From contig DAOWEW010000100.1 of NCBI GenBank assembly GCA_030638305.1, forward strand, positions 1 through 13,757: a stretch of 13,757 bases of DNA. Direction: 5' to 3'. This DNA is from Desulfobacteraceae bacterium. GTDB taxonomy: Bacteria; Desulfobacterota; Desulfobacteria; Desulfobacterales; ETH-SRB1. The position numbers and the translations under genes are program-made. Below the pieces are notes generated by a model. The model searched no databases. It was not told where the DNA came from and was given only the letters and a program-made list of their open reading frames with translations. Shown here piece by piece: positions 6,931-13,757 of the stretch. Each line of letters starts with the position of its first letter. The stretch's first letter is position 1.

Positions 6931-7308
6931 CAATGGAAATCGCCGAACCATCGCTTGCAGGCGGATTGGCCTTCCGCTTCGCTCCCGGCCAACCACTAAA
7001 GCGCACGATGTTATGTATTAAATACACACAAATCATCAAGTAACTATAGGTAAAAAAACAGGAGTAGGAGTTCCAGAACTATGCACCCATACACAGATCC
7101 GCAATATAAAGACTACAGTATCAGAACTGAGCAGCGATTTAACAGGAATAAGATTTGATGCGAGCATTCAGTGATTTTGGCTCATTTTGGGGTTTAATAC
7201 TGTACTTGATCGGTAATTGACGAGTACTCTCCAACGAATAGAGAAGCGTATAAAGGCCATCTGGCTACTTTCTATAGCAAGTTCTGTCATTACCAATAAG
7301 GAGGTATT
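6931..7308. other. Intergenic region between the GatZ-like gene and the truncated hydrolase
   Basis: Apart from the attC-like site at its left end, this stretch has no recognisable gene. A 25-codon frame (7081-7158) follows an AGGAG, but nothing supports it as real. No good promoter match is seen before the hydrolase; its ribosome-binding site AGGAGG (7299-7304) is strong. Confidence 0.5.
6942..7016 (+). repeat. attC-like integron recombination site
   Basis: The site has the two-armed attC layout. Outer boxes are GCCGAAC (6942-6948) and GTTATGT (7010-7016), each close to the RYYYAAC and GTTRRRY consensus. AACCATCG pairs with CGATGTT through one unpaired base. Inner arms GG-A-TTGGCC (6963-6971) and GGCCAACC (6987-6994) pair with a single bulged A at 6965, the extrahelical base typical of attC. 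The loop between the inner arms is TTCCGCTTCGCTCCC. It begins 11 bases after the stop of the GatZ-like gene, the usual cassette position. No integrase gene is in the window. Confidence 0.55.
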
Positions 7309-7950
7309 ATGTCATTTAAAAAATTGGTTTTTTTGTTAGCTTGCGCACTCCTTTGGAGTGTTTTTCCAGTATCCCATGCTTGCGGTGATGACGGTTGTCA
7401 CGACGATTGGCGACCGGTAATGTCTTTTGTCGAGTTCCAGTCGCTCAACCTGGAACAGCAGCCACCGAGTCCGCTCACTGTTAAGGGCAAGCTGAAATTG
7501 CCAGTCAGTTATCAATATAGGAAAGGGTGTTTCCTGCCCCAAAAGAATCTCCCTGCTGTTGTGATTCTGCATGGGTCGGCAGGTGTTGATTTTCGAAGCA
7601 ATTTCTATGCCAGAGAGCTGAACGCCGCTGGTATCGCCACCTTTGAGATCAATATGTGGGAAGCGCGAGGGATAACTAGTGCAGCCGATCGTCCTTCGCT
7701 TCCGTTAGTTACCTACCCTGATGCATTTGGCGCGCTCAGGTTTCTGTCAAAGCATCCGAATATCAACCGGGACCGTATCGGTATCATGGGATTTTCTTGG
7801 GGCGGTGTTGTGTCAATGGCATCGGCTACGGAGTTTTATGCCTCCAAGTTTGGGGGCAGGCTTCGTTTTTCAGCCCATGTCGCTCACTATCCTGTATGTT
7901 ACGCATACAATTCACCAATTCCCGGGTCCGAATTTTTTGACCTTAATTGA
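7309..7950 (+). CDS. Secreted dienelactone-hydrolase-family alpha/beta hydrolase, truncated after the nucleophile
   Basis: The frame encodes 213 residues behind a strong AGGAGG and ATG. Residues 1-24 form a Sec signal peptide, with likely cleavage after SHA before C25; a lipoprotein is less likely because the lipobox is poor. The alpha/beta-hydrolase strand and oxyanion loop VVILHGSAG (84-92) and the nucleophile elbow GFSWGG with S163 (161-166) are clear. The frame stops at FFDLN, just before the segment that should carry the catalytic Asp, and roughly 40-90 residues before the catalytic His. Neither appears in the other frames downstream. Full-length relatives run to roughly 270-300 residues. 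The gene is therefore probably a non-functional remnant, cut by a rearrangement near 7945; a second attC-like palindrome begins 16 bases later. The native substrate is unknown, since the family covers various ester and lactone hydrolases. Confidence 0.75.
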   Translation: MSFKKLVFLLACALLWSVFPVSHACGDDGCHDDWRPVMSFVEFQSLNLEQQPPSPLTVKGKLKLPVSYQYRKGCFLPQKNLPAVVILHGSAGVDFRSNFYARELNAAGIATFEINMWEARGITSAADRPSLPLVTYPDAFGALRFLSKHPNINRDRIGIMGFSWGGVVSMASATEFYASKFGGRLRFSAHVAHYPVCYAYNSPIPGSEFFDLN

Positions 7951-7965
7951 AATAGCTCGCTATTC

Positions 7966-8048
7966 CTTCAACTTTTGTGATCTGAGCCTATATTTGAGAT
8001 TTGGGCAAATTCGACCCAAATCTGTGCGCCTACTTGCGGAAGTTAATT
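7966..8048 (+). repeat. Second, weaker attC-like palindrome
   Basis: The inner arms AGATTTGGG (7997-8005) and CCCAAATCT (8015-8023) pair perfectly over nine bases. The outer boxes CTTCAAC (7966-7972) and GTTAATT (8042-8048) each miss the attC consensus at one position, and their inner sides (AACTT with AAGTT) pair. No T run follows on either strand, so this is not a simple terminator. The bulged base seen in the 6942-7016 site is absent, which lowers confidence. It lies between the truncated hydrolase and the 3' end of the MscS gene. Confidence 0.3.
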
Positions 8049-8060
8049 CGTCCACGTTCC

Positions 8061-9320
8061 TTACGGATTCAGCATCCTGAATTCTATGGGTTTTGTTGTG
8101 TCCAAATGAACATCTCTCTGGGGGAAAGCAATGATAATATTTGCCTGGCGAAACAACTCATCAATAATGAATCGAACATCGCTTTCAATTGTCCGGCGGT
8201 CCATTATTCGATCCATTGTAATCCAGAAATAAACATTAAATACAAGAGCATTGTCCCCGAAATCATTGAAAAGCACGAAAGGTTCGGGCTTGGGGATGAT
8301 ATTATTGTGCGTTGACACCGCCTTAATCAAAAGACGCTTAACTTCGCGAAGCGGAGAACCATAAACCACACCAACTGTGACGTTTGATCGGATAAGCTGA
8401 TCGGAAAGAGTCCAGTTTGTAATATTCTTTTCAAGAAAGCTGTTATTGGGAACAAGAATATGGACGTTGGCTGCTGTTCGAATTCTTGTGCAACGTGTGC
8501 CTATTTCCTCAACTATTGCGAAGTTTCCTTCCATCTCAATCAAATCGCCGATACTGATCGGACGCTCGGCCATGATAATGAATCCGCTGATAAAGTTGTT
8601 GATGAGATTCTGAGCACCAAAACCTACACCAATAGCAATAGCACCACCAAGGAAAGTAAAAGCCGTAAGGGGAATATTAACGACATGCAAACCAAAAAGA
8701 ATAACCAGAAGGAAGCCAAGATAATAGATTATTTTTTCAAGTGCTGCCGCGGCACTTGCTTCCAGGTTCATGCGAGGCAATAAACGGTTCTTTATAACCC
8801 GCACCAAGTAATTAACCGTGAAAAGGCCAAAAACAAAAATAAACAAGGCAATTACAACCTTTTTCACCGTAACAGCCCGGTTCTCAATTACCCACAGTTC
8901 AAAGTTCCATACTTCTTTTGCAGTGCTTCCAATAACCAGTGTCTTCTTCCACAATGCAATATCTTTGCTTACTAAAACAATTTCATCGAAAAGCCTGTGA
9001 TTTGCTTCCTTCGCGGCCAACAGTGCTGCCATATATTCAAGATTTCGTTCAGACGACTTTTGAAGGGATATGATTTGTTCCTTTATATGTTGTCTAATCT
9101 CAGGCCTTACGTCTTTTTCTGAAACCCGTTTTTCCAGGGCCGTAATCTGAGAGCGCAGGTTGGTCCAGTGGTTTTGTTGTAAAGCCAGGATAGCATCAAT
9201 ACTATCTAATTGAGTTTCGGTATCTCTAAGCCACGCCTCAAGTTGATCATGATCTATTTCAGCCTTGATGAGTTCATAACGTCTTTTCCACGCCTGTTCC
9301 CTCTGGTTTAAAAGATACAC
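8061..9320 (-). CDS. MscS-family mechanosensitive channel, C-terminal part of a frameshifted gene
   Basis: The frame encodes 419 residues. Residues 1-130 are helical and continue the coiled coil of the 9274-10320 frame. Three membrane spans follow (about 152-172, 196-213, 219-250). The last is the Gly/Ala-rich MscS pore helix, LGGAIAIGVGFGAQNLINNF (224-243). The cytoplasmic beta domain and alpha/beta vestibule of MscS make up the rest (AERPISIGDLIEMEG, VPNNSFLEKNITNW). The channel would open under membrane tension and release small solutes. The GTG at 9320 is preceded directly by an in-frame TAG (9321-9323), has no good ribosome site, and the part lacks a signal peptide. I therefore read it as the 3' portion of one ancestral gene with 9274-10320, a +1 shift apart. 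Independent translation of this part as a minimal channel cannot be excluded. Confidence 0.85.
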   Translation of the reverse strand: MYLLNQREQAWKRRYELIKAEIDHDQLEAWLRDTETQLDSIDAILALQQNHWTNLRSQITALEKRVSEKDVRPEIRQHIKEQIISLQKSSERNLEYMAALLAAKEANHRLFDEIVLVSKDIALWKKTLVIGSTAKEVWNFELWVIENRAVTVKKVVIALFIFVFGLFTVNYLVRVIKNRLLPRMNLEASAAAALEKIIYYLGFLLVILFGLHVVNIPLTAFTFLGGAIAIGVGFGAQNLINNFISGFIIMAERPISIGDLIEMEGNFAIVEEIGTRCTRIRTAANVHILVPNNSFLEKNITNWTLSDQLIRSNVTVGVVYGSPLREVKRLLIKAVSTHNNIIPKPEPFVLFNDFGDNALVFNVYFWITMDRIMDRRTIESDVRFIIDELFRQANIIIAFPQRDVHLDTTKPIEFRMLNP

Positions 9321-10320
9321 CTATATGCTCGGTCTGTTCCAGAACTCTTTGATATGTTTCACGCCACACCTCCCGTGTTTTAAGAAAAGAGGCTGCCACA
9401 AAGCGATCAGCTTCATTTTTCGCTTTTGATTCTCTTTTCTGGGCCAGGAGCCACTCCTTTTCTATTTGTTTCTGTCCCCTCATCAGTTTGCTCTGGCGTT
9501 CTTGCAATTCAGACCTTTCTTTTTCAAACTCTTGCAGCTTCTTATTCAGGTCTTTCTGGTCAAATTTGAGATGGGATCGGACCCACGTAATGCTTTGTTG
9601 CGCAAGATTTGTTTTTAATTCTGCAAGCCGGAGTTGCGTCTGAAGGTTTTTAAGCTTCATTTTCTGAAAGTCTAATAGCGCTTGCGCCAATTCCATATTC
9701 GATCTGCTTTGTTCAAAATTCCATTTCAGCTTCGTTCCATTTTTAAGCTCTTCTGTATGTTCTGACTGTTCTTTGAGGCTTCGCAGAATCTTTTTCTCTT
9801 GCTCCATCCTTGACCCGGTATTTTGTAATGCCTTTTCCACAAATCTTTTTTCAGATTGAATCGTTTCCTTTTCTTGTGCGGCAGTAGCTACTTGATCAAG
9901 GAGCTGATCATAAAACCCTAAAAAATACGGCGGTTTTTGGGAAAGTCCGATCTGCTGCTGCGTTTTTACCTTACCGCGCATGAGAGACATTTCCTTGTCC
10001 AAAGTTGCCTGCCTTTTTAATGCAGTAAGAAGACGTTGATATGTTGCCAGAATTTCCCGCAGTTTAGTGGTGCGCGCCTGCATATCGAAGAATAATACCC
10101 CAAACTGTTGCGCTGTATGATCGTTTTCAGCAGCTTCGGATGCCTCTATACGATCTTTTATTTCCTTGATTCTATTTTCCAGTACACTGTCAGTAATTTC
10201 GGAAGAAGCCTTTTCATTAGCGGCTTTCCGGAACGATTTTTCCGTTGAATGCGCTAACGGTATGCTTATCCACAAAACCATCACAGCGATGAAAGAAACA
10301 ATCAGCTTGAAATTTTTCAA
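9274..10320 (-). CDS. MscS-family channel, N-terminal periplasmic coiled-coil part (frameshifted)
   Basis: The frame encodes 348 residues. A signal peptide occupies residues 1-25 (hydrophobic core LIVSFIAVMVLWISI, likely cleavage at AHS before TEK). About 300 residues rich in E, K, Q and L follow, the heptad-like coiled coil of the periplasmic domain seen in large MscS proteins such as MscM (YjeP) and MscK. The start is TTG at 10320, one base after the TAA of the glycosyltransferase gene, with GAGG about 9 bases upstream inside that gene; this implies translational coupling. After VLEQTEH the natural continuation is in the 8061-9320 frame. The last 16 residues here read as out-of-frame sequence ending at TGA (9274-9276). 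On its own the product would be a soluble periplasmic coiled-coil protein without channel. Confidence 0.8.
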   Translation of the reverse strand: MKNFKLIVSFIAVMVLWISIPLAHSTEKSFRKAANEKASSEITDSVLENRIKEIKDRIEASEAAENDHTAQQFGVLFFDMQARTTKLREILATYQRLLTALKRQATLDKEMSLMRGKVKTQQQIGLSQKPPYFLGFYDQLLDQVATAAQEKETIQSEKRFVEKALQNTGSRMEQEKKILRSLKEQSEHTEELKNGTKLKWNFEQSRSNMELAQALLDFQKMKLKNLQTQLRLAELKTNLAQQSITWVRSHLKFDQKDLNKKLQEFEKERSELQERQSKLMRGQKQIEKEWLLAQKRESKAKNEADRFVAASFLKTREVWRETYQRVLEQTEHIGVSFKPEGTGVEKTL

Positions 10321-10321
10321 T

Positions 10322-11584
10322 TTATACCTCTATCCCAAAGAAATTGATTATAAGAGAATTGAGCCATCTTGTTAGCACAGAATAAGAATAGTAGCGGGTT
10401 GCAATCTCATAATTATGATTTACCATTTTTTCTCTTCTTTCAGGTGATTCAAGAATTTCCCTTATTTTCTGAACTGTTTTTTTAGTCAGAAATCCGTCCA
10501 TAACTATCAGATCAAAACCTTTTGGCTCTATGTCTCGTACAAATGTAGCATAACGATTTACCAGCATGGGTTTTTTAAAGTAAATAGCTTCAAGAAAGGC
10601 GTTGCCGAATCCTTCGTAAAGACTGGGGTAAGTAATAAAGTCAGCATGAGGGTAGATATTCCAGAGCGAATATTGATTTGGATTTTTCAATACATCGTTG
10701 ATCGGATCAGATAAACTGGCATCAAACAAGCGAAGATCTACACCTCGATCTTTTGCATTTTCTATAAGCCATTCGGCATATTCATATCCTTCATCTCCTG
10801 CTTCGTGTGATATAACAAGCTTATATCGTGGATCTTTCAAGTCGTGGACAAGTTCAATGGCATGTTCGATTCCTTTTCGCTGAATAACCCTGGAGGGTTG
10901 CAAAATCATAACATCATCCGGTTCTAATCCAATTGAATTGCGGAAATCTTCTGTGTGTTGTTCATCCACAAAGGGTGGATTTTCAAAATCCAGCACATTA
11001 GGAATAATGGTTGACGAAATTCCGGTACGATGAGCAAGTTCTTCCTTGGCTGCTGAATTAATTACTACGTGTTCAATAGCAGGCAGAGCAGGAGGAAATG
11101 CCATTTGAAGATAGTCGTTCACCGCATTAACTGTAAAACGTAATCTTTCCCAGTAGAAATCGTGATGGTGCGCAATAGTCGGGATCTGGGTTTCAGCAAT
11201 GACTTCTGTTAAGGCCAATCCAAGAGGTAGATGCATGGGAATGGTTAAAGCATTTTCAGCTATCAGCATGTCGATTTTAAAGTTTTCTATGAATTCATAG
11301 AGTTTTGCTTTCAAATAGGATCTTAAGGAATGGATTGCTTCGGTTACATCGGAACTCCTTCCTTTTTTACCAACAACCTGTTCATTTATCCATTTATTTT
11401 CTTTATGATTAAAGAAGGCTTCAGGAACCAGAAAGCTGTGTTGCGGATTTCTGTCAAGCTCGCCTGCAAACCAGAAACATGAATGTTCGCTTTTTCTTAT
11501 AACCTGTGCCCACTTGCTTGATTCTAATGTAACTCCGTCTGTTCCCGCAAAGCGTGTTGAAACAAACCCGATATTTTTACTCAT
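10322..11584 (-). CDS. GT4-type retaining glycosyltransferase, probable solute glycoside synthase
   Basis: The protein has 420 residues and a GT-B fold. The N-terminal domain (to about 200) has the loop AGTDGVTLESSKW (13-25), a variant of the GGxxxH/E acceptor loop, and IAHHHDFYW (137-145). The C-terminal domain has QPSRVIQRKGIE (229-240; R232 and K237 at the donor phosphate sites) and the EX7E motif YEGFGNAFLEAI (323-334, E324 and E332), which marks nucleotide-sugar retaining GT4 enzymes. No signal peptide or membrane span is present, so it is cytoplasmic. It sits between two MscS channel genes: 94 bases after the upstream one, and one base before the downstream one. That position suggests synthesis of a compatible-solute glycoside, possibly of the mannosylglucosylglycerate or trehalose type. 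The acceptor and sugar cannot be read from sequence, and a role in cell-surface glycans remains possible. Confidence 0.8.
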   Translation of the reverse strand: MSKNIGFVSTRFAGTDGVTLESSKWAQVIRKSEHSCFWFAGELDRNPQHSFLVPEAFFNHKENKWINEQVVGKKGRSSDVTEAIHSLRSYLKAKLYEFIENFKIDMLIAENALTIPMHLPLGLALTEVIAETQIPTIAHHHDFYWERLRFTVNAVNDYLQMAFPPALPAIEHVVINSAAKEELAHRTGISSTIIPNVLDFENPPFVDEQHTEDFRNSIGLEPDDVMILQPSRVIQRKGIEHAIELVHDLKDPRYKLVISHEAGDEGYEYAEWLIENAKDRGVDLRLFDASLSDPINDVLKNPNQYSLWNIYPHADFITYPSLYEGFGNAFLEAIYFKKPMLVNRYATFVRDIEPKGFDLIVMDGFLTKKTVQKIREILESPERREKMVNHNYEIATRYYSYSVLTRWLNSLIINFFGIEV

Positions 11585-11632
11585 TAATGATATTTTTCCT
11601 TATCCATTAATAGTATAGGAAATCTTTTTTTT

Positions 11633-11656
11633 TATCAGCTCAACAGCTTAACAGCT
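11633..11656. repeat. Three tandem 8-base repeats in the MscS-glycosyltransferase spacer
   Basis: TATCAGCT, CAACAGCT and TAACAGCT stand in tandem on the plus strand, next to a small CCC-TTC-GGG hairpin core (11658-11666) and a T run of nine (11624-11632). On the transcribed minus strand the run reads as A residues, so this is not a terminator for the operon. Its role is unknown; a slippage-prone spacer is the simplest reading. Confidence 0.4.
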
Positions 11657-11678
11657 CGCCCGAAGGGTTCTAAGCTCA

Positions 11679-13757
11679 TTATGCTTTTTCAAGTTTTGTT
11701 CCTTCCAGATAAGATCGTATATGCAAATCTTGCTGCGGAAAGGCGATCTCGATTTTTCTTTCATTAAAGAGCCTGTTTATTTCAAACCTTACATCTGTTT
11801 CAGCTATGAGCATATTGTCTATATCTGTCCATACACGCAGGGTAAAAATAAGGGCGCTATCTCCAAAATCTGAAAAAAGGACATCCGGTCTTGGATATCT
11901 CAGTACTTTTGGAATGTTGTGTGCTATTTCAAAAAGAGTTTTCCTGACAAGTTCTATATCTGAGCCATAAGCAACTCCTACTGTAATTTTCCGACGCAGT
12001 CGTAAATCCTTAAAACTCCAGTTGGTGACCTGCTGGCTTATTAAATCAGAGTTGGGAATAATAAGAGAAGCGTTGTCATAAGTTTGAACAATTGTTGAAC
12101 GGACATTAATTTTTGTTACCGTTGCCCATGTTCCGTTAATCTCTATAGCATCTCCGACCTGTATGGGGCGTTCAAAAAGAAGAATAATCCCGCTGATAAA
12201 ATTGTTGAAAATATTTTGCAGGCCGAAACCAAGCCCAATACCAAGCGCGCCAAAGGCGACAGTCAGGGATGTTGTATTAAGCCCAAAAGCGTGAAGTGCG
12301 GCTAATATGCCAATCATCCAGAATAAATACACGGTTATGGTTGTTATGGAATCACGGAGTCCAGGTTCCATGCGGCTTGGAGCCAGAATCTTTTTTTGAA
12401 GAATATATCTCCAGAGACGGGTCGCTGCAAGTGTGAAAAAGACAATAAGAAAGGCGTATATAAGCCCCACCAATTTGAGCTGCATTTTCCCTATGTGAAA
12501 GGGATAAGTTAGAACTTTTAAAAAACTTTCGAGTATGGTTTGCTTTGGTCCCCATGTTATAATTAAAAATATGATAAGGCTTGTAAACCATAGCAGCCAG
12601 CAGAATCTTATAAAAAGCCATCTAAAAGGGTAGGAGGCTTTAGTGGATAAATCCTTGTCTGATTCCGAGATCCTCCTGATCGAAACATTCCATTCCATGA
12701 GTAGAAAATAAAACAGAACGCCTGATATCAGAATAACAGCGCTCAATCCCCATGCTTTATACCAATAAAGGGCTAAAGGGCCATAGCCGGCAAGCTCAAG
12801 AAGAGGTCCGCCGCCCGTTATAGTATAACCCAAACCAAAGACTATGATTTTTGGAATTGATGTTTTGCGTGATTTTTTACCTGCTGGAATGTCATGGAAA
12901 GTATTAAACTGTTTAAGGAATAAGATGTTCCATGCAAGGAAAATTATTTCAAAAACAATTCGCAATACAAGCAAAATAATGTTTGTGCTGCCTATTAACC
13001 ATACAAGAATTACATAAGGAATTGCAAGAATGCGTATTATAATAAGAAGCGAACGCAGATAAGGCAATAACTGTTCAGGAATCTGATATCTTTTGTTTTG
13101 ATTCCACAATTTAAGCAGATCAAACCCCCATCTCGTAAAAAGAAATATCAATAATATATAAATAGTAACCTGTATTAAGGGAGCTGTAGAATAAAAAAGG
13201 CGAATTTGGGCATAGATATATATGAATAATACAGTTCCCATAAGTGGAAGTGAACGGTTAAATAGCTGTAGAACAAGCAGCCGACATGGATACTGTTTAC
13301 TAAAAGGTTTAAGCTCAAGACTTTTACAGTAATTTTTTAATCGAAAGAGCAGCAACTGAAAAATAATAAATATAATAAAGAAGGTAACGATAAGAAGATT
13401 TTCGGAATTCCAAATAGCCGTTAGTTCTTTCGCCCAGAAATCCTTTGAAAACATCGAAAGAATTTTTTCGGGAAGCCGGTTAAGCTCTTTTCCTATTTGC
13501 TTCAATTCCAGAGCTTTTAATGGATTAATGCCGCGTTCAAAAAGTTCCTGTTTTTTCCTTTCATATATTTGCCGCTCGAATTTTTTTGATAATTCAGCAA
13601 GAGCATTTTGAATATCTTCCATATGATCTTTTTGTTCTGAGTATATTTTATTAAGTTTTTCGAGCAGGTTCCGTTCATATGAAAGATCTTTTATTAACAC
13701 CTCAAAATTGCTTAAAAGAGCAGCCGTTTGAGGATCTTTTGCTCCCTGAGTTTTTAT
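11679..13757 (-). CDS. Large MscS-family mechanosensitive channel (MscM/YjeP-like), 5' end outside window
   Basis: The frame is open without a stop to the window edge, giving 692 visible residues. An internal GTG at 13700 could be mistaken for the start, but the coding pattern continues upstream of it (KTQGAKDPQTAALLSNFE). Visible residues 1-100 are a charged coiled coil of the periplasmic domain. A long membrane region follows with about nine or ten hydrophobic spans. It ends with the pore helix, FGALGIGLGFGLQNIFNNF (502-520), and the cytoplasmic MscS domain (FERPIQVGDAIEI, IIPNSDLISQQVTNWSF, and an AFPQQDLHI motif near the C-terminus). The architecture matches the large channels MscM (YjeP) and MscK, which gate at moderate membrane tension and protect against hypo-osmotic shock. 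The glycosyltransferase gene follows 94 bases later on the same strand with no terminator between, so the two are probably cotranscribed. Confidence 0.9.
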   Translation of the reverse strand: MKTQGAKDPQTAALLSNFEVLIKDLSYERNLLEKLNKIYSEQKDHMEDIQNALAELSKKFERQIYERKKQELFERGINPLKALELKQIGKELNRLPEKILSMFSKDFWAKELTAIWNSENLLIVTFFIIFIIFQLLLFRLKNYCKSLELKPFSKQYPCRLLVLQLFNRSLPLMGTVLFIYIYAQIRLFYSTAPLIQVTIYILLIFLFTRWGFDLLKLWNQNKRYQIPEQLLPYLRSLLIIIRILAIPYVILVWLIGSTNIILLVLRIVFEIIFLAWNILFLKQFNTFHDIPAGKKSRKTSIPKIIVFGLGYTITGGGPLLELAGYGPLALYWYKAWGLSAVILISGVLFYFLLMEWNVSIRRISESDKDLSTKASYPFRWLFIRFCWLLWFTSLIIFLIITWGPKQTILESFLKVLTYPFHIGKMQLKLVGLIYAFLIVFFTLAATRLWRYILQKKILAPSRMEPGLRDSITTITVYLFWMIGILAALHAFGLNTTSLTVAFGALGIGLGFGLQNIFNNFISGIILLFERPIQVGDAIEINGTWATVTKINVRSTIVQTYDNASLIIPNSDLISQQVTNWSFKDLRLRRKITVGVAYGSDIELVRKTLFEIAHNIPKVLRYPRPDVLFSDFGDSALIFTLRVWTDIDNMLIAETDVRFEINRLFNERKIEIAFPQQDLHIRSYLEGTKLEKA

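Noticed and set aside
7081..7158. 25-codon frame with an AGGAG ten bases upstream
   Set aside because: Too short to judge. No recognisable motif, no homologue I know, and no coding pattern to support it.
7997..8023. Perfect nine-base inverted repeat as a terminator for the MscS or hydrolase gene
   Set aside because: No T run follows the stem on either strand. The surrounding arms fit an attC-like layout better.
8460..8783. Plus-strand open frame of 107 codons
   Set aside because: It lies wholly inside the MscS channel gene on the other strand and shows no domain; it is a shadow frame.
9306..9312. UUUAAAC heptamer (minus strand) inside the overlap of the two MscS frames, identical to a classic viral -1 slippery site
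   Set aside because: Passing from the first frame to the second needs a +1 (or -2) step, and the heptamer is not in the phase used for -1 slippage. It is probably coincidence.

Overview
The window looks like part of a Gram-negative anaerobe's chromosome, most likely a deltaproteobacterial (Desulfobacterota-type) sulfate reducer. That guess rests on the flavour of the genes (HAD-GH65 fusion, large MscS-type channels with periplasmic coiled coils, ECF sigma factor beside a signal-peptidase-like protein). No phylogenetic marker is present, so it is only an inference. Both ends of the window cut through genes.

Left block, minus strand (1-3165): a HAD-superfamily phosphatase with a sugar-phosphatase core (1957-3165), followed 36 bases later by a beta-phosphoglucomutase-like HAD domain fused to a GH65 disaccharide phosphorylase (1-1920, its C-terminus lying outside the window). 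Right block, also minus strand (8061-13757): a large MscS-family channel (11679-13757, N-terminus outside the window), a GT4-type glycosyltransferase (10322-11584), and a second MscS-family channel whose reading frame is broken in two (9274-10320 and 8061-9320). Together the two blocks read as an osmoadaptation locus. The glycosyltransferase and the phosphatase could build a glycoside solute, the GH65/HAD fusion could recover it as glucose 6-phosphate, and the channels could vent solute on hypo-osmotic shock.

Middle segment, plus strand (about 3170-8050): this separates the two blocks and differs in strand and base composition. It begins with a three-gene unit: an ECF sigma factor (3510-4076) behind a strong ECF-type promoter match (GGAAC-N16-CGTATT), which suggests autoregulation; a 72-residue single-span membrane protein overlapping it (4060-4278); and a four-span signal-peptidase-I-like protein (4323-5099) in which the catalytic lysine is an arginine. 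An AT-rich intergenic stretch with a MITE-like inverted repeat follows. Then come a lone GatZ/KbaZ-family gene (5608-6930), an attC-like integron recombination site (6942-7016), a secreted dienelactone-hydrolase-like gene truncated right after its nucleophile (7309-7950), and a second, weaker attC-like palindrome (7966-8048). I read the 5.35-8.05 kb part as probable gene-cassette or other transferred DNA.

The observations most worth pursuing are the sigma / small membrane protein / Lys-less signal peptidase unit, the attC-like sites around the GatZ and hydrolase genes, the frameshift in the second MscS channel, and the solute-metabolism plus channel neighbourhood.
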